64,000 nt of DNA, taken from NCBI RefSeq assembly GCF_947242115.1, contig NC_074711.1:7692434-7756433 (forward strand). The letters run 5' to 3'. The stretch is from Biomphalaria glabrata. Lineage: Eukaryota; Mollusca; Gastropoda; Planorbidae. This document shows, in pieces, positions 1 to 10,256 of the stretch. Numbering within the stretch: the first letter of the stretch is position 1; each line of letters opens with the position of its first letter. Made by a program: the position numbers and the translations under genes. Below the pieces are notes generated by a model. The model saw nothing but the letters and a program-made list of their open reading frames with translations. It was not told the origin of the DNA and ran no database searches.

Positions 1-59
1 TAGCAAAGCTTTTATTAACTTTTTTCTAAATATGGGAACATCGATTTTTCAACAGCGCT

Positions 60-300
60 TTTACATTTTCAAATCTAAACGTAACAGTCTTTGGACTGAC
101 AGACATCTAGACCACCTAAACAAATAGCGGGGTTTCCCCATTAGATTTAGAAAGAAAAATAGGGGGTTTCCCTAATAGGTAGGGAATCGACTTGCTTGAA
201 TCATTCACTATTACATCTATTATGTGATTTTCAAGGCTTGAGATCGACATTAGGACTTTTAAATGTTGGACTTAGACCTACGAATTGCATGCAAAGAAAA
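60..300. repeat. Dispersed repeat with gacagac...gaccac...ttccc core
   Basis: A gacagac-type tract followed by a gaccac segment and a ttccc-rich stretch recurs in looser form near 8165-8445, 14395-14480, 37770-37860 (opposite strand) and 40318-40500. The copies share the run 'gacagac...gaccacac/taaa...ttccc'. No coding potential is seen, and the family is unidentified. Confidence 0.35.
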
Positions 301-1300
301 ATAATCACCGTACTATTTTACTTTTAATCGATTCAGTTCTTTTTAGAATAAGATCTGTCAAGAAAGAGCCCTTTCTAAGGTAGGTTTACTTAGACTTATA
401 GCAGGCATTGATCTGAATGTATTTTCTAGTGTATATGTAGAATAAATGTTGATATTTGAAGAAAAAAACAATTAAAGAACTTAGTATATTAGCGCGCTGT
501 TTAACACACAATGAGTTCTTATTAGAATACCAATAGTGGCAATGTCTTCAATTAAAACAAATTAAGGATGCGTGCAGTGATTCAATGACTATGCAGACCC
601 AGTCGCGAAATGCATATTTTCCAGCATTTCATGGAAACAAATCCATTGCCCGCTAGGGGTCTTCTTAAGTTTTCTTCCCGTCTTCTGCGCCTGCGTTCAA
701 TAATGGCTCAAACGTCTGCCTCTGTGAGAGCTCTCCAACTGTCACTTTCAGAGCCCGGACATGCTACCCTGCCTCATAGTGGCGCCCGGGTGGAAACGAT
801 CGTAGGAGGAAACGGTAGCAAAACAAGACTCCCGTGGAGGTGCCTGAGGAGGTGCGAGAGCATCCTCACTGCACTGTGCGGAGTTGTAAAAAAGATCCCA
901 CAACCTTGTCACTATCAAGGGGCTTTACATAAATGGCGTGTCCTGCACGGTTAGCCTGGTATAGAAAAGGAAAATGTCAGGGGTCCCGGTGGACGCGGTC
1001 TCTGGCCGCGAGTCTGACACCCCGCCAGACAGAACAGTGTACACTGTTCTCATTCAGGCCGTGAAAGGGAGCTCTTGTTAATTTTTGCTGGCTTAGAGTT
1101 CCAATCGCCGAAGGCTCAACTCTACCTGACAGTTTCAAGAAGAAGAAGAAGTCTCTTTCAGAGGTCATCTACTGTCAGCTACTTTCCACTTCGTTCTTTT
1201 CTAGAGTAGAACTATATGGCGAGACATTAGGAGGAAACTAAGCAGAATTAATACTCAATGATTAACATGCATGAATTACTAATATTTTGTTTTATAATTA
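301..1300. other. No gene recognised; GC-richer block at 610-1100
   Basis: The block at about 610-1100 is richer in GC than its surroundings and holds short open frames without recognisable motifs. A perfect 20-bp palindrome lies at 1031-1050. A LINE 3'-tail-like scrap is seen near 1226-1270 (shared words 'gaggaaact', 'aacatgcat'). No exon matching the C1q family is visible here. Confidence 0.4.
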
Positions 1301-1601
1301 ATTTCAGATGAAAACAGCCAAACAGATTAAAGTTATAATCTCACAACTGGAGGTTTTAGAAGAATTAAAGGACCATTTAGAAAGTCAGATGTCAATACGG
1401 TATGTACTAGAATAAATACGCCTATTACTCTGCTACACTTGTTTAAAATCTGATACGGCCTAGAAATAGAATTTAGCAATTTCAATTTCATCAATCTACA
1501 GTATATATAGAGACTATTTCATATAATCAATCGAAGATTTAACATGAGAACAATTTATTTTGTACAAAATATATTTGGTGTTTGTGGTGAAATATTTACT
1601 A

Positions 1602-2082
1602 CTAGTCGACCGGCGGCGTAGCATACGCCGCTATTTTGCAGGGCCGGCCTTAGGTGACCGCTGTGGGCTCCGCACTTATGCGACCGCAGTGGGCCCGCAC
1701 TTTCATAGGACCTGCGCTAATTCTAGGTGTATAAATTATTAAATTAAACCATTGTATAACTTATAAAGATTTCCCGCGGCCTCTTGTCAATTTACCGGGA
1801 GCTCCTGAAAATCTCCTGAAATTGCACAATTTACGAAAATGTCCTGGAAATATCCGGAAATTATTAAAATCTTTTGAAAACTCATGCGAATCTTGTGAAA
1901 TATATAGACAAAAATTGTCATTTTGGGGTGCCATTCAATAAGGAAAATGCCAATCCTACTTGCGATAAAAAAAAAGGCATTATCCCGTAATTTTGGAATC
2001 TGGTGAAATAAGCTTCTCGCGCCTCAAACTAATGAAGAATTACTTTGGTTCAACAATTCTCGTAGATAGATTGAAACATTTG
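1602..2082 (+). repeat. hAT-transposon-derived repeat, copy 1 (truncated)
   Basis: The segment from 'agtcgaccggcggcg' to 'ttgaaacattt' matches 14544-14973 over about 430-480 bp with scattered differences. Copy 2 continues into a recognisable hAT transposase C-terminus. Copy 1 stops where Gypsy-type sequence begins and has an extra ~10 nt ('ttactttggt') relative to copy 2. Confidence 0.6.
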
Positions 2083-5000
2083 AAACTCTGTAAATCGACC
2101 AGAGAGACATCCAAAGCTTTAACCTCAGTCATCGTAAAACCAGGTGATGAGACGTCACGGACTACAACCGTTGGATCTTCCTGGGCATAGACGCCATCGT
2201 ACGACCTTACTAAATCTACTATTTTAATACTCGTCAATGGAGTTTCGTTGAAGGCTCTCGTAGATACAGGGAGCAGTGAAAGCTATATATCTTTTTCAAT
2301 TGCTAAAAGGTACAAATGGAAATTATAAACGTCCAGAAACAAAATCTACATGGCCTCTACACATCTCTCTCGCACTACTCACTGACATATTTTCGCTAAA
2401 ATAAAGTACAAAGATGAACAATACGAAAGTAAGAAGCTCTCACTGCAAGATGGACTAGTATCTGATTAAATCTTAGGGCTAGATTTCATCAACCAGCATG
2501 AAAAACTGATGATCTCAATTGATGGAAAACGGAGCATTCTTCAGGTCTGTATGCCACCCCATGGACACCAAATCTAGAAAATATTCAATGCCTGACTCCA
2601 GATTCAATCAAACTAAAATCAAGAGACTTCTATCTGACAAAATTATTGAGCCTTCCACGTCCCCGTGGCAAGCCCAAATAACCGTAACAACGAATGAAAG
2701 GCACAAAAAGAGAATGGTTATCGACTATAGTCAAACCATCAATCTATTCACTTATCTCGACGCATACCCCGTGCCAAAAGTTGATGAACTAATACATGAA
2801 ATATCTATATACTCAATGTTCAGTACGTTCGATCTCAAAAGCGCTTACCACCAGATAACTATCAGGCGTTCGAGGCTTGCGGAAAGCTTTATCAGTTTTT
2901 GCCGCATTCCTTTTGGAGTGACAAACGGAGTTGCTGCATTTCAAAGGACGATCAACACAATAATTGAGGAGGAAGTGCTACAGGACACGTTCGCTTACGT
3001 GGATAACGTTACCATCTGCGGACGGGACTCCAGTAGCCACGACCAGAATCTACAGAGATTTCTCAACGCTGCTAAGAAGTACGGTATCACCTTCAACAAT
3101 GATAAAAGTGCAATTGCGGTTAATAAAGTGTACCTCCTATGCTACAAAATCTCTCAAGGGCAGTTAAGACCAGACCCCGATGCGTTGAGAAATCTACCTC
3201 CACCTCAAGACATGAAATCACAAAAGCGGGTGATTGGACTATTGTCCTATTATTCTCAATGGATCCCAACGTTTTCCATTAAGATCCATTTATTGGTAAA
3301 CAACAAAACCTTTCCACCCCCTGAACAAATTAAGGAAGCTTTTAAACAGCTGAAACACGAACTTGAAAACGCCGCTGTGTCGACAATAGATTATTATCAA
3401 CCTCTAACAGTCGAAACAGATGCCGCGGACATCGCGATCGCCGCAACTCTTGATCAAGACGGCCGTCCTGTCGCCATCTTTTCAAGAACACTCACTAATA
3501 GTGAACGCAGACACTCAGCAGTCGAAAAAGAAGTATAACGCCATTGTAAAAGCCCGAGAAAATGGCAACATTATCTAATTAGTAGACTCTTCACATTGGT
3601 TACAGACCAACGCTCGGTGTCTTTTATGTTTGACCAGCAAAACAGGGGCAAGATAAGAAATGAAAAGATACAAAGATGGCGACTTATGATGTCATATATT
3701 GACCTGGGAAACAAAACGCAGCTGCGGATACCTTTTCAAGAAACCACTTTGCGTCAGCAATGACTGGAGAAGACCTCAAACTGTTACACAGCAATCTCTG
3801 TCACCCAGGGGTCACTAGACTCTTCCATTTAGTTCGGACTAAGAACTTACCTTTTTGCTGCGAGGACGTCCGCAAAGTGGTAAACCAATGTAAAACTTGC
3901 ACTGAACTGAAGCCTAGATTCTTTAAACAGTTTTCAGGCACTCTCATCAAGGCTACCCAACCTTTTCAGAGAGTAAGCATAGATTTTAGGGAACCACTCC
4001 CATCTGCTACTCACAATAAGTATTTATTAACAATGGTGTACGAGTACTCGCGCTTCCCATTGGCCTACCCATTACCCGATATGGTAAAGTGTTTGAATCA
4101 GCTGTTTTCCTTAGTTGGGATGCCAGAGAACGTCCATTCTGACAGAGGTACCCCTCCTTTATGTCAAAGGAGGTGCAAACCTTTCTGCACCAGAGAGGAA
4201 TTGCTAGAAGTAGAACGACTCTTTAAAATCTGTCAGGCAATGGGCAAATTGAGAGACTAAGAAAAACTCCATGGAACGCTGTTACTTTAACTCTGAAAGA
4301 TCTCGATCTCCCAATTTCAAGATGGGAGCTAGTCTTAAACCAGGCCCTATACTCGATTAGATCATTACTATCTACTGCAACAAACGAAACTCCGCACGAG
4401 AGAGTTTCCCGGTTTAACCGGAAATCCCCCTTCGGGATATCTATCCCCACTTGGCTATCTAGCCCAGGTCGAGTGTTGCTGAGAAAAGAGAACTGATCTT
4501 CAAAGTACGATCCTCTCACGGAAGAAGTTGAGTTACTGATGTGTAACCCCCAATATGCCGTGGTATGGTTGCCCAGCGGTAAAGAGGAGACGGTCTCTCT
4601 AAGACACTTGGCTCTCTCTCCCTCCCCATCCACGACAAGTGAACCTTCGTTCTTCGCTCAGGGTGAGGATAATGAATGTCCTCCAGAAGCTCAAAACACG
4701 GAAGTACCAGTCAACACCCCTACGGTGATACAAGAAAGGAAAGAACCCCTGGAAGGCTTTGAGGACCTCCGAGCACTTCCTCTTCAAAATATACAGAACC
4801 ATCATACGCCACTGGACGCTCAGTAACTCACTCTTGACTCGCCAACCGTAGAACAGGGTAGTCAACCCCGTTACAACTTAGGAGAGAGAAGAAACAGATC
4901 GAACTATAAGGTTACAGTTTTTATCTATTGCACTACTTATACTGACTATATAAACGGCACTGTTTATCTCGTGCTACTGATACTAGAGTTTATGTTTACT

Positions 5001-5235
5001 TACTACACTATTTGTTATTGCTCAAAACAGAAACTAGTAATTGCTACTCTATCATACTACTGATACTTGTTTTTATGTTTACTTGTGTCACTATTTGCTA
5101 TTGTTTACAAGAGAAACTAATATTTTTACACACTATTTATTGATCTAATGTATTACAAGTACTGGTATTCTTATTTATATATGCTATGGCTTACTATATT
5201 ATTTTACTTGCTGTTTTAATTCTAGGCGGGGTGAA

Positions 5236-5407
5236 TGTGGTGAAATAGTTACTATTTGTTTTATGTTTGTGTAACGTCGTGAGAATGTGTTCACAACATT
5301 GATCTAGTGTGCTACTGTCCAAGTCTCTTTCGTCAGTTCATGTGTCGTTCTAGTTTAATAAAGCCTTGGTTTAGGTTAATCTTCAGTGTTCTTTATTTCT
5401 TATTACA
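5236..5407 (+). repeat. 3' LTR of the Gypsy copy
   Basis: It starts TGTGGTGAAAT and ends TTATTACA, about 172 bp. It contains AATAAAG near its 3' end, and its first ~18 bp recur at 1583-1601 at the other end of the element. Confidence 0.65.
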
Positions 5408-5454
5408 ATGTTAGAAAATAATTCAGCAGTAGCATATGCACATAAGTATTTTTT

Positions 5455-5512
5455 TAACGTTTCGGATGTTCCTTCAGATTTGAAGATTATAACACATTCT
5501 AGCCCAAACCTT
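5455..5512 (-). repeat. SINE-A 3'-region fragment
   Basis: 'acgtttcggatgttccttc' followed by a degraded 'agttgaagat...agcccaaacctt' matches the 3' half of the tRNA-headed SINE seen whole at 28941-29115, in reverse orientation. Confidence 0.6.
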
Positions 5513-6020
5513 CCATAAAGTTTACACACACTTATACATTTCTAAGAAACTGTCAGGTCCGTTTTCCAGATGTGTCAGCCAAAGTCATTATTAAATAACG
5601 TTTAAAATGGCAGAGGTACACTTTTTCAGCGTTCAATTACATCTTAATGGCACTCTTAAATACATCTTAACAACTTTGCATTTATCTACATAATAATTAT
5701 AATAATATACTAATAAATGAGAACATACCATAAACAAATTGGGCAGAATACCTATTTTATGCTGGCCTACAGTTTATGTGTGTGTAGTGTGTGTGTAGCC
5801 ATAATGTCTGTTATCAGATAACACCTGCTACACAGGCCTGTGCACTGTGAGCTCGAGAGGACACTTTCCGTGCTAATCCCCCCCACCCCTTTATATGGTC
5901 ACGTGGTGATCTAAAAAAATAAACTATGATTTGTTCATGAGTACCAGAGGACAAGAAAGAGTGTGTCAGAGTCAAGTCGGTTTGTGACAGTTGAGGACAG
6001 CCGAGATCAGGTTCAGCCAG

Positions 6021-6168
6021 AGACTCCAGTACGAGCCAGAGACTCCAGTACGAGCCAGAGACTCCAGGACGAGACAGAGACTCCAGGACGAGCCAGAGAC
6101 TCCAGGACGAGCCAGAGACTCCAGTACGAGCCAGAGACTCCAGTACGAGCCAGAGACTCCAGTACCAG
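6021..6168. repeat. 19-bp minisatellite, about 8 copies
   Basis: The unit agactccagtacgagccag repeats head to tail with g/t and g/c variants. The unit length is not a multiple of three, so every frame on both strands stays open as a 57-bp (19-aa) super-repeat. This explains the long low-complexity open frames here, and I see no sign of a real gene. Confidence 0.85.
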
Positions 6169-6289
6169 TTTAGTACAGCGGTCACTGACAGACGTTTCGA
6201 GTTGCCAATTCTTAAATATTTGATTGCGTTATTGAATACACGAGTTAATGTATCACGCAACCTGAAGCCCAAGTTGTCTGGTTCTTGTG

Positions 6290-6415
6290 GGTTTCCTGAG
6301 TCAGCCAGGAAAACTAATGACTAGGCAGAATTTAAGTCATTGATTAACATGCATTATTATATTGACCTAGTGATACGGGTAGGACGTAATCATCTTCTTT
6401 TTTGAAGTAAAGTCT
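6290..6415 (+). mobile_element. LINE 3'-tail fragment (jockey-like family)
   Basis: 'cctgagtcagccaggaaaac...gcagaatttaagtcattg...aacatgcat...acgtaatcatcttcttttttgaagtaa' is the reverse complement of the terminal part of the LINE tails at 31041, 49265 and 52347. It is degraded. Confidence 0.6.
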
Positions 6416-6639
6416 ATATTTTATTAGATATGAAGAATACCGTGTCGTACAGTATGTGCAGAAAGTGATACCAATATTTAATACAAAATTGTACATTTTC
6501 TCACACATATCGTTTTTAAGGTTATTTACAAAGCCAGATTATGGATTTATGATCCCGACAGCCAAAATTTTGTAAAGATGAATCAATACCTCACCAATGA
6601 AACATCCAGATGTTTACGGCTGTCGCAGTTATCTATGTA

Positions 6640-8130
6640 ACTGTATAGTAGAATTATTTCTCTAATTGATAGTGCGGCGTTGATCACTATATTGATGACG
6701 TCATTACACTATTAATATTTTCTGTGTAGACTAGGGGACTGAGCTTTTGTTGCTTGTCACAACTTCTAGTGACGTAAATTTAGTGTGTGTGTGTGATTTG
6801 CGTCATTTATCGTCTAGTACAGTCTCTCCATTGTTTTGTACGTTGGTACAGATAGACGTGTCTTGAGAGCTCTGGAATTTCTCCTTGGTTTTTGTTACTG
6901 GATAGCCTTAGCATTTGCCTTGGACATTTTCTTGTTGGATTATCTTGACCCCTGTTTAGGGTGAGTTTTATTTTTCATTGTATAGTTTTTCTATTTGAAT
7001 TCGTTCGTATTTGTAAGTCTATAATTAGACTAGATGTAGATGATTAGAAGAATCCTTTCTTTTATCTTCTATAGGGTTTTAGCGTCAAGTCTAAGTTTTG
7101 GTCGTAGTCTCAGTTGAAGACTCTATTTCAAGTATTAGTGTCAAGTCTAAGTAGTGATCTTAGCTTGGTGTCAAGTCTATGTGTTAGACTCTGTGTCAAG
7201 TCTCAGTGTCAAGACTTGGTTTTCCAGTCTCAGTTATATATTGAGAGTACAACTTTAGGTCTACAGTCTACAGGACTGAGGTCTTTCTCTCAGTTGGTCG
7301 TCTGGTGTGCAATTTGGTTTTTACATGAGTCTGAGGTTCAAGATTCCAGTCTGCGGGTTGTAGTGGTCAGACCTGATGTTATAGTGTAAACTATGAGCTT
7401 CTATTTTGGAATTGTCGTCAGTGGACAGTAGCTGATCTAGAGGCTAGATCTACATATATTACCAGTTGTTGTTTAGGGATTGAAGGTCTATGTGATCCAT
7501 TGAACTACCTATTATAGTTAAGGTAATAAATTATGTATTTCATAATTATTTGAATATTCTAAAGATATTAACTGGATCAGTTTATATTACATATTGATAT
7601 TTCATATTACTATTATCATTCATCATGGATCAGTCATTTGTAAATATATCACAAGAATAAATTTTATTGTTATTTACATCATACACTTAGTTTATTAGTT
7701 TATCTACAACTATATGTGTATGTGATGTGCTTGTCAGGCTGAACTTGAGCCAAAATATTATAAGTTCAGAAAATAATAACAATAATACAAATTGAAATAA
7801 TATTTAATATTGATAAATATTCACATTTGAAATATATAATAATAATTTGATAAATACAAGAACACAAGAACCTGACATATAAAAGGTAAGATAAGAAATG
7901 TGTGCTCGATGAGATTTGCGGTACTACTTACAAACATTGCGCGTGACGTAACTACACTCATAAAATCTCATCAACCTCATTCAAGTCATTCATTTTCATA
8001 AATATTATTTAATTTAAACAAAAGTTATAACCTCAACAAATATTCCTTTAACATTTTTTTTTTCATTTGTTATCTATGTGCAATGCATTTTGATGTTGTT
8101 GTTTATTTTTCGCATAGGGGTTCATGGGCA
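6640..8130. other. No gene recognised
   Basis: AT-rich sequence. Cryptic repetition of 'gtcaagtct' is seen at about 7085-7215 and produces an uninformative open frame. No splice-consistent family exon or transposon protein was recognised. Confidence 0.4.
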
Positions 8131-8164
8131 CGTTTAGACTATATAATGGGGTCCCCGAGTAAAA

Positions 8165-8445
8165 AAAAAAAAAAGAACCTCAAATCTAGACAGACGGACT
8201 GACAGACAGCGGATGGATAGACCACACAAAGTTTTCCACTTTTGTGAATTGCTAAGTACATGTAAAAAATCAAAAGAATTTCCCCACTCATAATATCGGG
8301 TAAACCCACAAAGATCTCAAGAGTTTCGTTTTCATTCAATCACTTCTAGATCTATTCTCTTTTCACTAGGGCTTAAGATTGACATGCGGATCATTTCATT
8401 GTAGAAGTTACAGCTACGTCTAGACTCACGATATTAGACTTAAAG
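8165..8445 (+). repeat. Dispersed gacagac/gaccacac repeat, second copy
   Basis: It shares 'cagacggactgacagac...gaccacacaaa...ttttccac...gggtaaacccac' with the copies near 60-300, 14395 and 40318. It is non-coding. Confidence 0.4.
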
Positions 8446-8548
8446 GAATAAAGTACATTTAAATTTCAATTGACTTATTTATAGTACTTTTTAAAATCCA
8501 GCCTGTTAGCACAGAACGAGTTCAAAGATATGTACACTTCAGGTAGAT

Positions 8549-8720
8549 CATCGGTTCTCAGCCTGTGGGTCTCAATCGCAATAGGAATTTATTGTCGATT
8601 TTCCGGGGTTTCCTAATACCATTGAAAATATAGCTTTTGTCTATTCTAACGTGTAAAACTAAACATTCTTTGTCCATTACAGTTAAGCATTAAAAAATAA
8701 TCATTGTTATACGATTTTCA
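8549..8720. mobile_element. Degraded hAT-type MITE, one terminus recognisable
   Basis: 'catcggttctcagcctgtgggtctc' resembles the common hAT terminus CAGNGGTTCTCAACCTGTGGGTC. The opposite terminus is not recognisable. Confidence 0.35.
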
Positions 8721-9324
8721 ATAGGGATCCCTGGAACCGGATGCGTTTTGCAATAGTACGCCATTACAAAATCCAGTAGGCCCTATATTAATTCTATGAT
8801 GAAAATCAACACACATATTTTAGTTGTTGTATAATTAGAAACACAACATCGCATCATAGTCCATGTTATTGAAGGTAATATTTTTCATTATGGAAGAACA
8901 CATGAGAATGGAGAACGATAACAAAATAATAATAATAATAATAAAACGAATTTTACGGTATGGTTTTAGTTCTATGAACATGTTGCTAACATTCTCTGCT
9001 TTCAACAAGGAAATAAGAAAATGATGTGGAACTTGATGTGGAGATACAAATAAAGTCTTACATTTTTTTGAAAGAACGTTTGCGTATGTTTACGGACAAA
9101 TCTCATCATGCTTTCCTAAAATCTCTTTAGCAATTGCCAGATGTTCGTCGAGTAAAAGATGACTATCGTGTCACTAAAAGTTTATATAACTCATCGATAG
9201 CAATACAGTCAATAATTAACGCTCTTCAAAGTCAGTGATATATTTCTGGATCAAGTGCTTGCTGTCAGATCCTGTTCTGTCAGAGACCGTATTCTGCTAT
9301 ATTCTTCCATTTCTAACAATCAGT

Positions 9325-9390
9325 AACTCATCTGGGCGCATCCATTGTCTTCCAAGACAAAAGGAGCCATATATATATATATTAATTAGG
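9325..9390 (+). mobile_element. LINE 3' end with (AT)n tail
   Basis: 'actcatctgggcgcatccattgtcttcc..gacaaaaggagccatatatat' recurs at 10428-10475, 12093-12150 and 46375-46430. In the last copy it directly follows a LINE zinc-finger C-terminus. This is a severely 5'-truncated insertion. Confidence 0.65.
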
Positions 9391-9620
9391 TTTCAAATTT
9401 TAAATGTTTTAGATAATTAACTTAGTTTCGTTTTTTTTTATAAGACCCTTGTAAAAATGTTACACCATTTTTGCTAGAGGTGTCTAAATCAATATTGACT
9501 CAAAACATTTTGAAAAAACGCCCCCGCGAACCTGATTCTTTTAGCTTTCGTTTCACGGAATGGTCGAAATTTTCATGACAGCTGTACATTGTTATGTTGA
9601 CGATTTTTGAGTGACAAATA

Positions 9621-9630
9621 TATAAAAGTC
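9621..9630 (+). promoter_or_regulatory. Possible TATA box upstream of gene A
   Basis: The motif TATATAAAAG lies about 630 bp upstream of the exon that carries the first in-frame ATG of gene A. That ATG directly follows a splice acceptor, so a non-coding first exon starting near here would fit. No transcript evidence is available. Confidence 0.25.
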
Positions 9631-10256
9631 CTCGACAAGACAGCTTGCTTAACACGAAGATGATCTTAATTCGTTCTGCTTGCCAGAAAACACTTCAATA
9701 TCGATCCGGTCGACCAATTTGAACTTTAACCGTTTTTTTTTTACATGTTCTCTTCTTACTACTAGAGAAAGATTTTGTAGACGTCAAGAGAAGGCATAAA
9801 TGAAGTTCAGAACTCAGAAAATCTGTTTACGCTGGGGCTCCGCCCAGGATAACGCCTGGGAGAGCTTACATCGCTCTTCCAGACCCCTTTAATGGATGAA
9901 GAGGGCACATGCTGAATCTTAAACAGAGTAAAAATTAATGTAAAAAAAATTGTAATCTGGTAAATACGCATTACAATTATATTATTAAAGTTTCTTTTCT
10001 TTTTTATTATATTCTGAAAACCCTCACAGACCAAACTTTTGGAGCCTACTGGCTAAGTGGGGGCGGGGGTGGGGGGGTGGAGAGACAAAACGTTTGCTAT
10101 TTAGGAGGAGGGCGTCATCGGTAAATTTTGAGAAACAATGCTATAGCTCCTTAACAGTAAATTTATTCAATAAGATTTTGTAAAATTACGCTTAAACTGT
10201 ATTAAATTTAGAGGCCAATCTGGGTAACATATTTTTGCTTTCATAAATCGTTTCAG

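Larger units (their letters stand above)
1583..5407 (+). mobile_element. Ty3/Gypsy LTR retrotransposon copy, broken (fossil)
   Basis: The internal part carries pol of the Ty3/Gypsy type. Reverse transcriptase and RNase H lie at about 2519-3540, and an integrase zinc-binding region plus the start of the core lies at about 3760-4260. A TG...CA-bounded stretch at 5236-5407 with an AATAAA signal looks like the 3' LTR. Its first bases recur at 1583-1601 as a stub of the 5' LTR. A piece of hAT-derived repeat (1602-2082) stands between that stub and the pol region. The element is broken, with several interruptions, and looks old. It has no function I can assign in the snail. Confidence 0.85.
1308..6636 (+). 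pseudogene. Partial, broken unit of the coiled-coil/C1q gene family (exons 1 and 2 only)
   Basis: Two exon-like segments match the family. 1308-1399 encodes MKTAKQIKVI followed by SQLEVLEELK and has an AG before the ATG and GTATGT after it. 6521-6636 encodes WIYDPDSQNF followed by LTNETSRCL, as in exon 2 of genes A and C. The first segment is 7 nt shorter than the 99-nt exon 1 of its paralogues, so the phase is lost. The second is about 2 nt short at its 3' end and has a weak donor. No exon 3-6 copy is seen before gene A starts at 10257. A Gypsy element and other repeats fill the gap between the two exons. I read this as a dead, truncated tandem duplicate. Confidence 0.7.

Noticed and set aside
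610-954. 114-aa plus-strand frame in the GC-richer block
   Set aside because: No motif, no splice context and no similarity to anything else in the window. Possibly repeat-derived.
6021-6168. CRISPR-like array
   Set aside because: Units are contiguous with no unique spacers. The same is true at 23266-23518, 36868-37030 and 53367-53612, all in a eukaryotic genome.
5814-6272. Long open frames on both strands around the minisatellite (repeated SLWLVLESL / RARDSSTSQ)
   Set aside because: Produced by the 19-bp tandem unit, which has no stop in any frame. No splice sites, domains or conservation cues support a gene.
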